From contig NC_135553.1 in assembly GCF_964340395.1 (NCBI RefSeq), positions 28,875,449 to 28,939,448 on the forward strand: a stretch of DNA of 64,000 nt. The letters are read 5' to 3'. Made by a program: the position numbers and the translations under genes. The notes under the pieces were generated by a model. That model was not told the origin of the DNA. It saw only the letters and a program-made list of their open reading frames with translations, and made no database searches. This DNA comes from Glandiceps talaboti (taxonomy: Eukaryota > Hemichordata > Enteropneusta > Spengelidae). Position 1 is the first letter of the stretch, and each line of letters starts with the position of its first letter. Positions 33,781 to 43,657 of the stretch are shown here, piece after piece.

Positions 33781-34640
33781 ACATCGTCTGATATTTTAAT
33801 TCACAGTGTTTCTTGTGACCGGCGCCTGTCAGCAGACTCTGCCATTTTTTTCATCATTCCATTGTATTTAAACCTTGTACTTGACATTTCGCAATATTTA
33901 TAATTCTCAACAAAATACCTCAACATGCCTCACTTCGCTCGTACTCAAAGCAGCCCCGCGTGGTATGATCACTGACACTGATGACATGATGAGAGAGAAC
34001 CTTTTCGGATTTACATGTAAAACGGGGAAAGATACGCAAAACATAATGCAAAGTCTGAAGCCAAATTAAAGTTGTAATTATTTTAATTATTTTTACTTGC
34101 CAAATATTTGCATTTTGGAAAGGCAAGACACGTTCATGTCGTTTAACTTTACATGTGAACTGTCGGCCATAACTTCAACCGCATGCCTGGCATGCCCTTC
34201 CTTACGCAAGTTGTCTGAATTCTGGTTCACTGTCATTCCAAATTGCACGACAATATAGAATTAACCACAAGTTACATGTTATCTGAAAACATCACACTTT
34301 TATAGTGGGTCTGAAGTGTGATTTTAGTGAGTACCAAGAACGTCCTGTGTTGATACTCAAGATACTTGCTGTGGAAAATCGCTCGGTCAAATGAGGTCAC
34401 CTACAGCTTCTGGTCGAATCAGGATAGAGTATGCAAATGAGGATGTTGCGGACTGGCTGATTATGTAGAAGGGTGCAGAATTGGATTTGAAGTTTACAAC
34501 CCTGTTTCGAACAAATATTTGTCATTTGGGCGCCCAATGCGTAGAATTATGACTATAGCACATATTACATTGCTTGTTTGACATCAATAGTGTCTTTTGA
34601 AAAGTGGCAGTTTACTTAAAGTCTCGTCGACTGATTTCCA
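33781..34640. other. No gene seen
   Basis: Sequence between the MITE and the family 4 cores. Frames at 33875-34126 are short and unrecognised. Confidence 0.35.
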
Positions 34641-35149
34641 ATATGGCGTCGGTCATTATGCTCATTAACATATTCATTTTTTTTTCAAATTACAAAAAAA
34701 AAATCATAAAAAATAAAAATGAGGATGTGCTGACTTGAAATTAACAAATCTGAGTAAGCTACCCCCTGCGCATCAACACGCCAGATATCAAAGCAATCTA
34801 ATAAGAGGTTTTCAAGGAGTTGATGAAAATGACATTTTATGAAAAAAATCATAAAAAATTGAAAATGGCACAGATCAACTTGGCATGAACAAATCTGAAT
34901 AGCCTCCCCCCCAGGGAACATGCACACCAAATATCGAAGAATTCCGACTGTCACTTCCGGAGTAGATAGTAAAAATATAAAAGTTTGACGGACACCTATG
35001 ATTCACTCTACTCTCTATACCTCAATACCCACCTATACCTAAAGCTACGCTTTCAGCTTTCGCTGACAGCGGAGCTAAAAAAAACTATGGTAACAGGCTT
35101 TGTTTTTGGACAAGCGTGCTTTCTTAGGTTAATGTATGTAAGAATGTAT

Positions 35150-36115
35150 GATACTGCTTAATTACTGAATATCGTTCATTATTCAAAATACTCATTAAAA
35201 GGTACAAGTTGTAGCAACAAACTTCATAGGACAGGTGCGTATTATTATGGTTGATATATGTATCATATTATACGAAATTTGAAGCTTGCATTTTTAAGAT
35301 ACAACCTAGTTACCTAAAATCATTAATTATGCAAATTTTTCATTAAAACTGTAAGCTATATCAAAAGTTTTATAGGACATATCCGCTTTGTTATGGTTAA
35401 CGTATGTACTAAATTGTATTGAAATTGAAGTATGCAGTCTTAAGATATAGCCTAATTACCGAAAATCATTAATTATGCAAATTATTCATTAACACTGTAA
35501 GGTACATCAACTAACTTTATAGGATATACACAATGTGTTATGGTTAATGTATGTACTGAATTATATTGAAATTGAAGTATGCAGTCGTAAGATATAGCCT
35601 AATTACCAAGAATCATTAATTATGCAAATTATTCATTAACACTGAAAGGTACATCAACAAGCTTTACAGGACATATGCGATTGTTAAGGTTAACGTATGT
35701 TCTAAATTATGTTGAATTTGAAGTATGCATTCTTCAGATATAGCCTAATTACCAAAAATAATTAATTATGCAAATTATTCATTAACGCTGTAAGGTACAT
35801 CAACGAATTTTATAGGACAAATGTATGTTGTTATGTTTAACGAATATAATAAATTATATTGAAATTGAAGTATGCAGTCTTAAGATATTGCATAATTAGT
35901 TGATTTCATTAATATGCAAATTTCTCTAATTAAACATTAACAGATCTGGCTCAAAACCTAATAAGGTCTAGCCATTACCCTAAAAATTATATATTCCAAA
36001 TTTCATTACAATTGAGCCAGCTGATTTTTAGAAAATTATGACACAGACAGACAGACACCCAGACACACAGACAGACATTCCCCTTTTAATACCTCCCGTA
36101 CCCTTACGGGAGGTA
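35150..36115 (+). mobile_element. Tandem-core family 2 element with intact end hairpin
   Basis: Cores of about 146 bp: CCTAGTTACC/CCTAATTACC at 35305, 35451, 35598 and 35743. These are followed by the tail CTAATAAGGTCTAGCCATTA, ACAATTGAGCCAGCTG, a (CAGA)n/CACA tract and the hairpin CCTCCCGTACCCTTACGGGAGG ending in TAAAAA. The 3' arm CCTTACGGGAGG is the complement of CCTCCTGTAAGG found at the 5' start of the family (27160). Confidence 0.8.
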
Positions 36116-36620
36116 AAAACGACACTGCGTCTCCAAATTTTAATTTAAAAATACAAATATAGCTGATTTATGATTTATAGGATAAAATCAAAGACAATGA
36201 AAAAAATTCTTGTTTTTAGCAGACACCGCCAAATTTAAACCATCATTAAACTAACTATTAACTTGCATTACAATGGGATGATCGTGTCACTTGTGTGTTC
36301 ATTCAGACAATATGACGTAAGTCGGGTGAACAGTTATGGCATTGTATCAAATTTTAGACATTTCTTCAAAAATAGGAGACAATATACTATATAGCAATTT
36401 TGGGGCCTGGCAAGCAAGATGTCCTATAATCATAGGGCCTGCAATCCCTTGAGTGGCTCCAACTCTAGTTCAAAACGTATGAATATTTTCAATGCAATTT
36501 TGGAAAGTTTGTGTTGAAACTGATTTCAAGGCCAAAATATAGGTAACACTGTCAGTTTCAACCGGCTCTACATATGCGCCCAGACGTCCATAAATTGCCG
36601 TCTGACGGCAGTTAATGAAA
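36116..36620 (+). repeat. Dispersed repeat, inverted copy at 48495-49045
   Basis: Shared segments include AAATTGCCGTCTGACGGC, GGCCTGGCAAGCAAGA, GGGATGATCGTGTCACTTGT (or its variant) and ATTTATAGGATAAAATCAAA, in matching order on opposite strands. No gene. Confidence 0.8.
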
Positions 36621-37035
36621 CTCCTGTTGTTGCTATAGGCATGGTCTTGTTGCTAGGCACATTTGCATATACTTTTTGAATGTTTGTTCACTTGTCTAAG
36701 AATCCCTGTTGTTATCTTTGTGAAATACACAATTGTTTGACTTACTATGGGCGTGGTCATGGTTGCTGGGGATATTTGTATACATTTTTTAATGTTTAGT
36801 CACTTACCTACCAGATGACGTTATTTTAGCAAAATATACTGGCATTTGGTTGTTGCTAAGGGCGTGGTCATGACAGCTAAGGCCAATTGTGTCAAAATGT
36901 TTTGAACAAAATCTGCAGAATATCACTTCTAGAAATATCTCACCCAATTTCAATCTCATTCATCAAGTACTTTTTGAGATATCAAGTTTTTGACCAAAAT
37001 TCTACTGAACCTTACCAGTTCGGTTGTGCTAAAAA
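36621..37035 (+). repeat. Tandem-core family 3 element
   Basis: Two to three cores with GTTGCTAT(G)GGC(G)TGGTC and TTTGCATA, then AAAATCTGCAGAATATCAC, GACCAAAAT and the end motif TACTGAACCTTACCAG...GTTGTGCTAAAAAA. Confidence 0.75.
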
Positions 37036-37040
37036 ACCCT

Positions 37041-38190
37041 CAAAGAAAAAGCACTGTTTCCGGATTTACATTTGTATAAGTTTCACGATATACCCCAACA
37101 TGGCCATGCTTAGAACCTTCAATTAGGTGGATTTTGGCAACGTCCTCTCCAGTCTATTCAAATCAATAATCATGAAGGTCCTATAAAAGCTGCCACTACG
37201 ATCGAAAGATCAGCTCATCACGTACCCACTTCATTAACTTTCTTTGACAAGATCACATGCCGTATGTGGTATAGTGCAGTGTTGTTTATATTTGTGGACA
37301 ATGAATCTCATCATGTCTAAACAGCGAACCTGTCTACAATTTGGCATCAGGTAATCATCAAAGCTATGTCAGATATTATTAAACAGAGAATTGCAGGTAC
37401 AAGTAATGAGGTAATGTCTACAATGAGTGTAACTCCTTGTTTGAGCTTATCACCCATATTTTGTTTGACCATTAAAGTTATAATTTATTTAATGAAAATT
37501 ATATGAATTTACATCGTTCAATGTGAGAGTCAGTGTGTTGTAAGCATAGAGGTCTTTTGATTGGAAAGATGACTGTAAAAAATCCAATCCCCATGGATTC
37601 CAGGCTAGGAGGTCACTTATAACTTTGAATCAATACACTTGTATGTGTCAAAATCTGAGCCTGCAATCGATGACTTTCAATAGCTTGTTTGTTCCAAGGA
37701 CGATGTGTGTGAGTCTGTGTATCAGTTGGGGTGGATGGTGTTGTTTATATTTGTAGTGAGTGGTCTGTGGGAAACCTGTTTCTTATCTATCTAAATTGCT
37801 CTTGGGGAACATAAAATGTGTATGATACCCAAAGTCCTTCAGCAAGCCTTCGATTTTTTAGTATTTTTTCTGTATTTGTTACTAATTACCCTACGCCATG
37901 CTTCTAGGTGATGGCATACCATTGGGAAGCCAGGTTATTCCTGTTAATAGTAAATATTGATACTTACCCTACTACATGCTTCTATGTGATGGTATACCAT
38001 TGGGAAGCCAGCAACCGGAAATAGTGGTTTGGGAAGTTCCAGTGATAGGGGACGAAATCTGGTGCCTTTTGGGAAAACAAAGGTCCAAATTTAGCTACAT
38101 GTAATCTACAAAAATGCAAGTCAGGGTTGTACCTTTGAAATGATAACAAGAATAAATTATTATCATTAAACACTAAGATTTCCTTATAAG
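37041..38190. other. No gene; one local duplication
   Basis: A 77 bp direct duplication (about 37892-38012) repeats ATGCTTCTAGGTGATGGCAT and ATACCATTGGGAAGCCAG. The rest is unrecognised. Confidence 0.5.
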
Positions 38191-38194
38191 GCCT

Positions 38195-39010
38195 AATAAA
38201 AAATAGCACCAACAGCATTGTTTGTAACACAACTGTACAGTTTTTTAAGTTGTTTATCCACCTGCTGATCCATACTAGCTATACATGTATACATGTAGGT
38301 GTTCATTTGCTGAATGATTATCCAGTTGCCTATCCAGCCCTATTGTTGTCTTTGCAATGCAATAAACATGATCATTTGGCTGTTGCTATAGGTGTGATCA
38401 TGTTGCTAGACATATTTGCATATTTCTTTTTGAATGGTTATTCATTTGTCTATGAATACCTCACATCATCTTTGTAAAAAACATCATCAGATGGCTCTTG
38501 CTATGGGCGTGGTCTTGTTGCTAGACACATTTGCATACATTTTTTGCAAGTTTATTCACTTACATACATGTATACATGTACCTACCAATGTAGTACCAGA
38601 TGATGTTATTTTAGCAAAATGTACTGGCATTCGGTTGTTGCTAAGGGCGTGGTCATGATGGCTACATTCTTGCAAACCGGAGTTACATTATTTCTACCAC
38701 AACAGTGGGAGGCTTGTTAAGAACATTGTCATAAAACAGGCCATGGTTTGCGACGATGGATGGCTAGGGCCAATTGTGTCAAAATGTTTTGAACAAAATC
38801 TGCAGAATATCACTTCTAGAAATATCTCACCAAATTTTAGTCTCACTGACCAAGTCTTTTTTGAGATATAAGTGTTTGACCAAAATTCACATTTTTTACA
38901 CCTAATTTGCATATCACTGATGAGATCGTTATATGTTTAATACAACTTCATCTATACAACCCCCAGATGCATCCCCATTAAATTTTAGCCCAATCTGCTC
39001 AGTAGTTTTC
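38195..39010 (+). repeat. Tandem-core family 3 element
   Basis: It starts AAAAATAGCACCAACAGCATTG with ACACAACTGTACAG, and has cores about 115 bp apart (TGTTGCTAGACA at 38401 and 38516), then the AAAATCTGCAGAATATCAC segment and CCTAATTTGCATATCACTGA. The 5' word ACAACTG complements CAGTTGT near the family's 3' end. It is interrupted at about 38660-38760 and ends by joining a piece of the piggyBac-like family (39020-39110). Confidence 0.7.
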
Positions 39011-39153
39011 AAATTGATAAAAAAATACTTAGAGCTCATTTGAATGGAAAATAAATTTTCTACATCACACAAAGTGACACTTTTTACCGACATCCTTATC
39101 CACAAAAGCAAAAATGCCGTCGGAACCTTGAACTAACATTGCGATAATCTGTG

Positions 39154-39225
39154 AGTGAACTCAATGCAGTATAATGGAAGGGTCAGACTGATCCTTCCAT
39201 ACCGATATACTGCATTGAGTTCACT
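39154..39225. repeat. Hairpin with 28 bp arms
   Basis: AGTGAACTCAATGCAGTATA...TGGAAGG pairs with CCTTCCATA...TATACTGCATTGAGTTCACT, with a small bulge and an 11-base loop. Confidence 0.85.
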
Positions 39226-39330
39226 AAGCGATCTCCTTGTATAAAACATCGTATTCGTTGTCAAAATTGAATGGAAATTTCTATGAAAAGCACCTTTATT
39301 TACATTGCAAACGATGTGCAAACGATGTTC

Positions 39331-40864
39331 CTGTTCAAGCATATCTGAGTTATGGCTTTGGACATGAAAACTGCGCCAACAAAATCGCTGCCAGGCAGCC
39401 ATATGGGATTGTATCATGATGAAAATGGATATGCAAATGTATGTCATAGAACACTGTTCTAATACCAACTTTGAATGAGATCTGTTCAAGAATGTCTGAG
39501 TTATGGCTTTGGACATGGAAAATTCGCAAACAAAATGGCTGCCAGGCAGCCATATTGGATCATATCACAACGAAAATGGATATGCACATGTATGTCATAG
39601 AACACTGTCCTAGTAGCTCACGCAGCAGCAGCAAAGCTGCCACATAGTGGCTCAATGACTAGTACGCATGCGCGTCGTACATGTACAAATGTATATACTA
39701 TGCGAAAAAAATTGGTGGTTCTCCCAGGGATGCATTGCGGCTAGCAGTGACTACGCATGCGCCTTCCATATACTACGTGCATTCTCCACACGCTATTGTA
39801 CCATCGTATAGCATAGGACTAGGCGACATAACATCACCATGTATTGCAATATTGTAACAGTAGGCCTGTTGGCACGAGTATCGTAACATTGTAACGAGTA
39901 TCGAGGCATCACTGTACCTCAAGGAGAAATTGTTACACTATTTGGAAGTTTGATGCACGGCCGGTACGCGGTACGGACCACTGATGATGACATAGCGCAG
40001 TTTAATTTCCGGGTTGTGGAAGTGTGGTTTTGACATTTATATTGTCGATAATTGATTTTTTTACATGTTCTAAAAAGAATAACTACTTTCCTATGTTTGT
40101 TGATACAGTAACATTCCTAAATCATCGAGTTGAATTGAGAAATCGTGATGTTCGGCAACATGTCAACAAAACATTTGTCCAAAGACCAACGTACGTTGGT
40201 GGAGGGTCTATGATAAGTTGGCTGATTGAAAATGAACAATATTAATCTATGATGGTTTTTGGAAACCAACAACTGCATAGAGTGTTGGCTTTCTGTACTT
40301 CTCGTCCATGTCAGAGAATTAGATGTCATTCAATAAAATAAATTTTGATGGTCAATACCCCTGGAAAATGACCCAAATCAAGTGTATCAACCCTGGCCCA
40401 GGCAGATGGTCACAAATGAATCTACCCTGCGTGAGCTTATGGGCTTTGCCTAGTTATGATATTACCAACTTTGAATGAGATCTGTTCAAGCATGTCCGAG
40501 TTATGGCTTTGGACATGGAAAATTCGCAAACAAAATAGCTGCCAGGCAGCCATATTTGATCATATCACGACGAAAATGGATATGCACATGTATGTCATAA
40601 AACACTGTCCTAATACCAACTTTGAATGAGATCGGTTCAAGCATGTCTGAGTTATGGCTTTGGACATGGAAAATTCGCAAACAAAATGGCTGCTAGGTGG
40701 CCATAATGGATCGTATCACGACAACAATGAATTGCACATGTATGTCATAGTATGTTGCCCCTGTACCAAGTTTGAAAAAAATCGGTAGAGGCATCTCCAA
40801 GAAACGGCTTTGGACGGACTGACTGACGGACGATGGACGAACGGAACCCAATCTGTAAGTCCCC
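39331..40864 (+). mobile_element. Pearl-like family 1 element interrupted by an 846 bp insertion
   Basis: Cores run 39331-39611 and 40458-40740, then a half core, a short GGAC tract (about 40812-40840) and AACCCAATC. The 3' hairpin is lost after GTCCCCG. The insertion splits the phrase ACTGTCCTAATACCAAC. The insert has GTAGCTCACGCAG at its left edge and CTGCGTGAGC near its right edge, contains the 40124-40247 repeat and one inverted GGGTCATTTTCC unit, and so looks composite. Confidence 0.7.
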
Positions 40865-41234
40865 GGCAGCTGTCCCCTATCCTAATAAAGGGGATTATGG
40901 GTAATGTATGCATATGTGGGAAATTCAAACTGCTGTAAGGAGCACTGACTTTGAAAAAGTTTCACATGGCTCTCATATTTCATATATACTGTTTGTAAAT
41001 ATATAGTGATGCAACATGAGTAAAAATAACTGATGTTAACTAAGTTTGGTAGCCAATATAGAAGGTTTATCATCAAACTGACGCAAAATTTGTTTAAAAT
41101 TTGTCTAGTAAAAACCGTTGGCCCAGTTGTCAATTAGGCTTACAAGTTACACAAAGCATGATAAGACACTGTGAATGGTTCAAATAAACAACGTGCGAAA
41201 TGCCAAATACCAAATGCAAACAATACAAGCGAAC

Positions 41235-42565
41235 ACCAGATTTAAAGTGAATGCCTTCTGTAAGGAATTTCATGATTTATGCAAGAAATTTAGCTCTATA
41301 TCTGTGATTTGTCAAGTCCCAATGAAAGTTAGTTGTCAAAAATGTTGTTGAAATGCCCGCCACACCTCCTATTCTCAGCACAGGAAAGCTTGCCATCCTC
41401 GACTTCACTTGGCTTTCGTGATCCCCTACGGGAAAATTGTCAAGATTTTGTTGAGTGGCGCGCCCTCACTGTACACTAATTATATAGAGGTCAATGTATA
41501 GGTCATCATTATTGATACATTGTCGCAAAATTTTCTTCGTAGGCTAGGCGAGGCTTGGTCTATCTTCCATATTTTGACCACACACATGATTTGGGTATAA
41601 ATTATAGATTATTACACTTGATAAATATGTGAGAGTGTATTTATATCCTGCGATACAGAGCTAGATAAATGATTATGTACAAGCCTTGCAACAAACAGCG
41701 GCAGTTTGTTATCGAGAGAAATCGGAAAAGAACACGGTAAAAAGGAGACGGTTCGAGGTCAATATAATACTTCCTAAACTTCTAATCGAAAATCTAAAAA
41801 GACACGGTTTCTCTTTATTCATCTGCGCATTAGTGTGTGAAATTTGAAAATGATAAGTCCATATTTGACGAAATTAAAACGATGATAAATATTTCACTTG
41901 TCTGTGAACTCCGCGCTCATTGTAAACCTATTTTAAGGCCAAGAAAAAAAATTGTTTTCTGGTGAGTTTGAATAACTAAAATACCCTGCCTCGGTCTTCT
42001 TTTTTCTCATGTTTGTCCAGCCAATGCAGAGTGCAGATCCAAGGGAAACACAAAATAAGGTTGGCACGTACGAAACCCCTGAAAACAGAGTCTTTCTCAG
42101 TGTAGAGCTATGTAGAGCATGAGTATAAAGTTGGCGTTAGTTTCAGATTCAGGTAGCATCATATTGAGCGTCAGATACAATGTAGCCTCAGACCCGAATA
42201 CACCTGATGGCTGTGAAGCAGAATCCTTCCCTGTAGTCTCAACGGTATTATTTCAGGTTTGAGTCCGTCGGGTGTCTTCAGACCTGAGGCCATCTGACGC
42301 TCAATATAACGTTCACAAGATAACGCTACCTGAATCTGAATCTGAATCTGAATCTAACACCAACTTTATACTCGTTCGATCGATTAATTACTCTAATTGG
42401 TCATTAATATTCATCGGATTATTACCAAAACCTAATCAGTTCTTGCCATTACCCTACGGAAGATGTCTATGAAATTTCGTTTGAATTGATGCAGCCGTTT
42501 TTTCAGAAATTGTGACACACACACGCATACACACACACGCACAGACACACAGACTTCATCGCTAT
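41235..42565 (+). repeat. Left-arm insertion made of family 2-like repeat and a hairpin MITE
   Basis: It starts ACCAGATTTAAAGTGAATGC then CTTCTGTAAGG, as family 2 does at 27140. It ends in a CACACACACGCA/ACAGACACACAGACTT tract. The right arm has 215 unrelated bases here. The middle (41430-42060) has nothing recognisable. Confidence 0.6.
42121..42373. mobile_element. 253 bp hairpin MITE
   Basis: GAGTATAAAGTTGGCGTTAG and TTCAGATTCAGGTAG on the left pair with the reverse complement on the right. The right arm has CTGAAT four times in tandem. Inner segments TATTGAGCGTCAGA and CAGACC also pair. Confidence 0.75.
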
Positions 42566-43020
42566 ATTAAGTGGTTGTGTCGTTGACGTACCTAGTAGTA
42601 CAAATGTACCTAGTAGGCAGTGATGTAGGTAATAGCCGATTACCTACTGGTCACAACGCCCAGCTATAACTTGTAAGTATAACAGTTGTGAGACCAGCTT
42701 AGGAAAGTACAAACCTGACGATCATTGAAAAAAATTCTACAGTTGGAAAATTAAATATGAGTTGCCCAGAAGTTCGAATAGCAACTAAAATACCCAAAGT
42801 GTAAAAAAAAAGAAACAAATTCATAATTATTTGGAAAACATTTGACGATTACGCGGTAAAACAAGACTGGCCACGCTAACACTATTGAAAGCCTTCGAAC
42901 TAGTTTCAGAGGGACGTTGAACGAAGCGCGAAGCGAAGTATGAGGTCAATGTGACGTCTCGTGATGCATGATGCAACAACATGACGTTTAGTGTAGAACT
43001 AAATGTTTTCTAAACTTTAG

Positions 43021-43288
43021 TGGAAAGAAATTTTGTCGATCAGACACTGACTATTTTAAGATTCTTAAAACATCTGAGAAAACTGAAGAGAGGAAGCACA
43101 TTGTGACACTGACAGACAAGATAGACATACGGTACATGTACAGGAGGCAAGGCACACCATGTGGTGCAAACTGGACAATGATCGTGCGTGTCACATATAA
43201 GGCATCAGATGTAATACATGTAGCTAACCAAATATTCTTGGAATGCAGTCTTTCTTGTAATAAGTATTGGAAATTGTCAGAAGCCTGA
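43021..43288 (+). CDS. Exon-like open frame conserved in both inverted-repeat arms (left copy)
   Basis: A pyrimidine-rich acceptor (TTTTCTAAACTTTAG) precedes an open frame of about 89 codons reading GKKFCRSDTDYFKILK, then RRQGTPCGANWTMIV and FLECSLSCNKYWKLSEA, then TGA. The right arm keeps the same frame, length (268 bases) and stop despite more than a dozen substitutions, many of them non-synonymous, and has an even better acceptor (TTCAG). There is no ATG at the exon start, so it would be a terminal exon. I do not recognise the family; three to four cysteines are conserved. It may be a transposon gene or a captured host exon. Confidence 0.45.
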
Positions 43289-43657
43289 GGATTTTATGAC
43301 TGAATATGTTTCGATCAAGAATTCCCATACTTTCAGTTAAATCTTCTGATGACCGGGAAGCAAGACATTTTTGAAACATTTACGATTTAGTACGACATTT
43401 GATACTGATAAGCAACGTTGATGACAGGTACAGTGTTATAATTAATTAACAAATCTAATGTTGGCAACTCTTACTTCTGTAATGATCCTCAAATCTCATG
43501 GACAACAGTCTATTGTACACATAGATAATACATCACTGCCTAGTCTAGTTCCTATACCTGTCGACGTCTCTAGCTCTGTGCATGCTGTGAAGATGAACGT
43601 AACGTGAACTAACTAGACTACAAGCAAATCATGTAGGCATTAGAAATATCATATTAA

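Larger units (their letters stand above)
32789..35077 (+). mobile_element. Tandem-core family 4 element (contains a MITE)
   Basis: The left tip AGCTCCGCTGTTTTTTTT is the complement of the right tip, where AGCTACGCTTTCAGC and GCTGACAGCGGAGCT form a 15 bp hairpin (13 of 15 paired) followed by AAAA. Near the right end two cores of about 135 bp start at AAATCATAAAAAAT (34705, 34847), sharing ACAAATCTGA and CACGCCAGATATC or CACACCAAATATC. The long middle has no gene and holds the MITE at 33266-33780. The join of the two ends into one element is inference from the matching tips. Confidence 0.55.
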
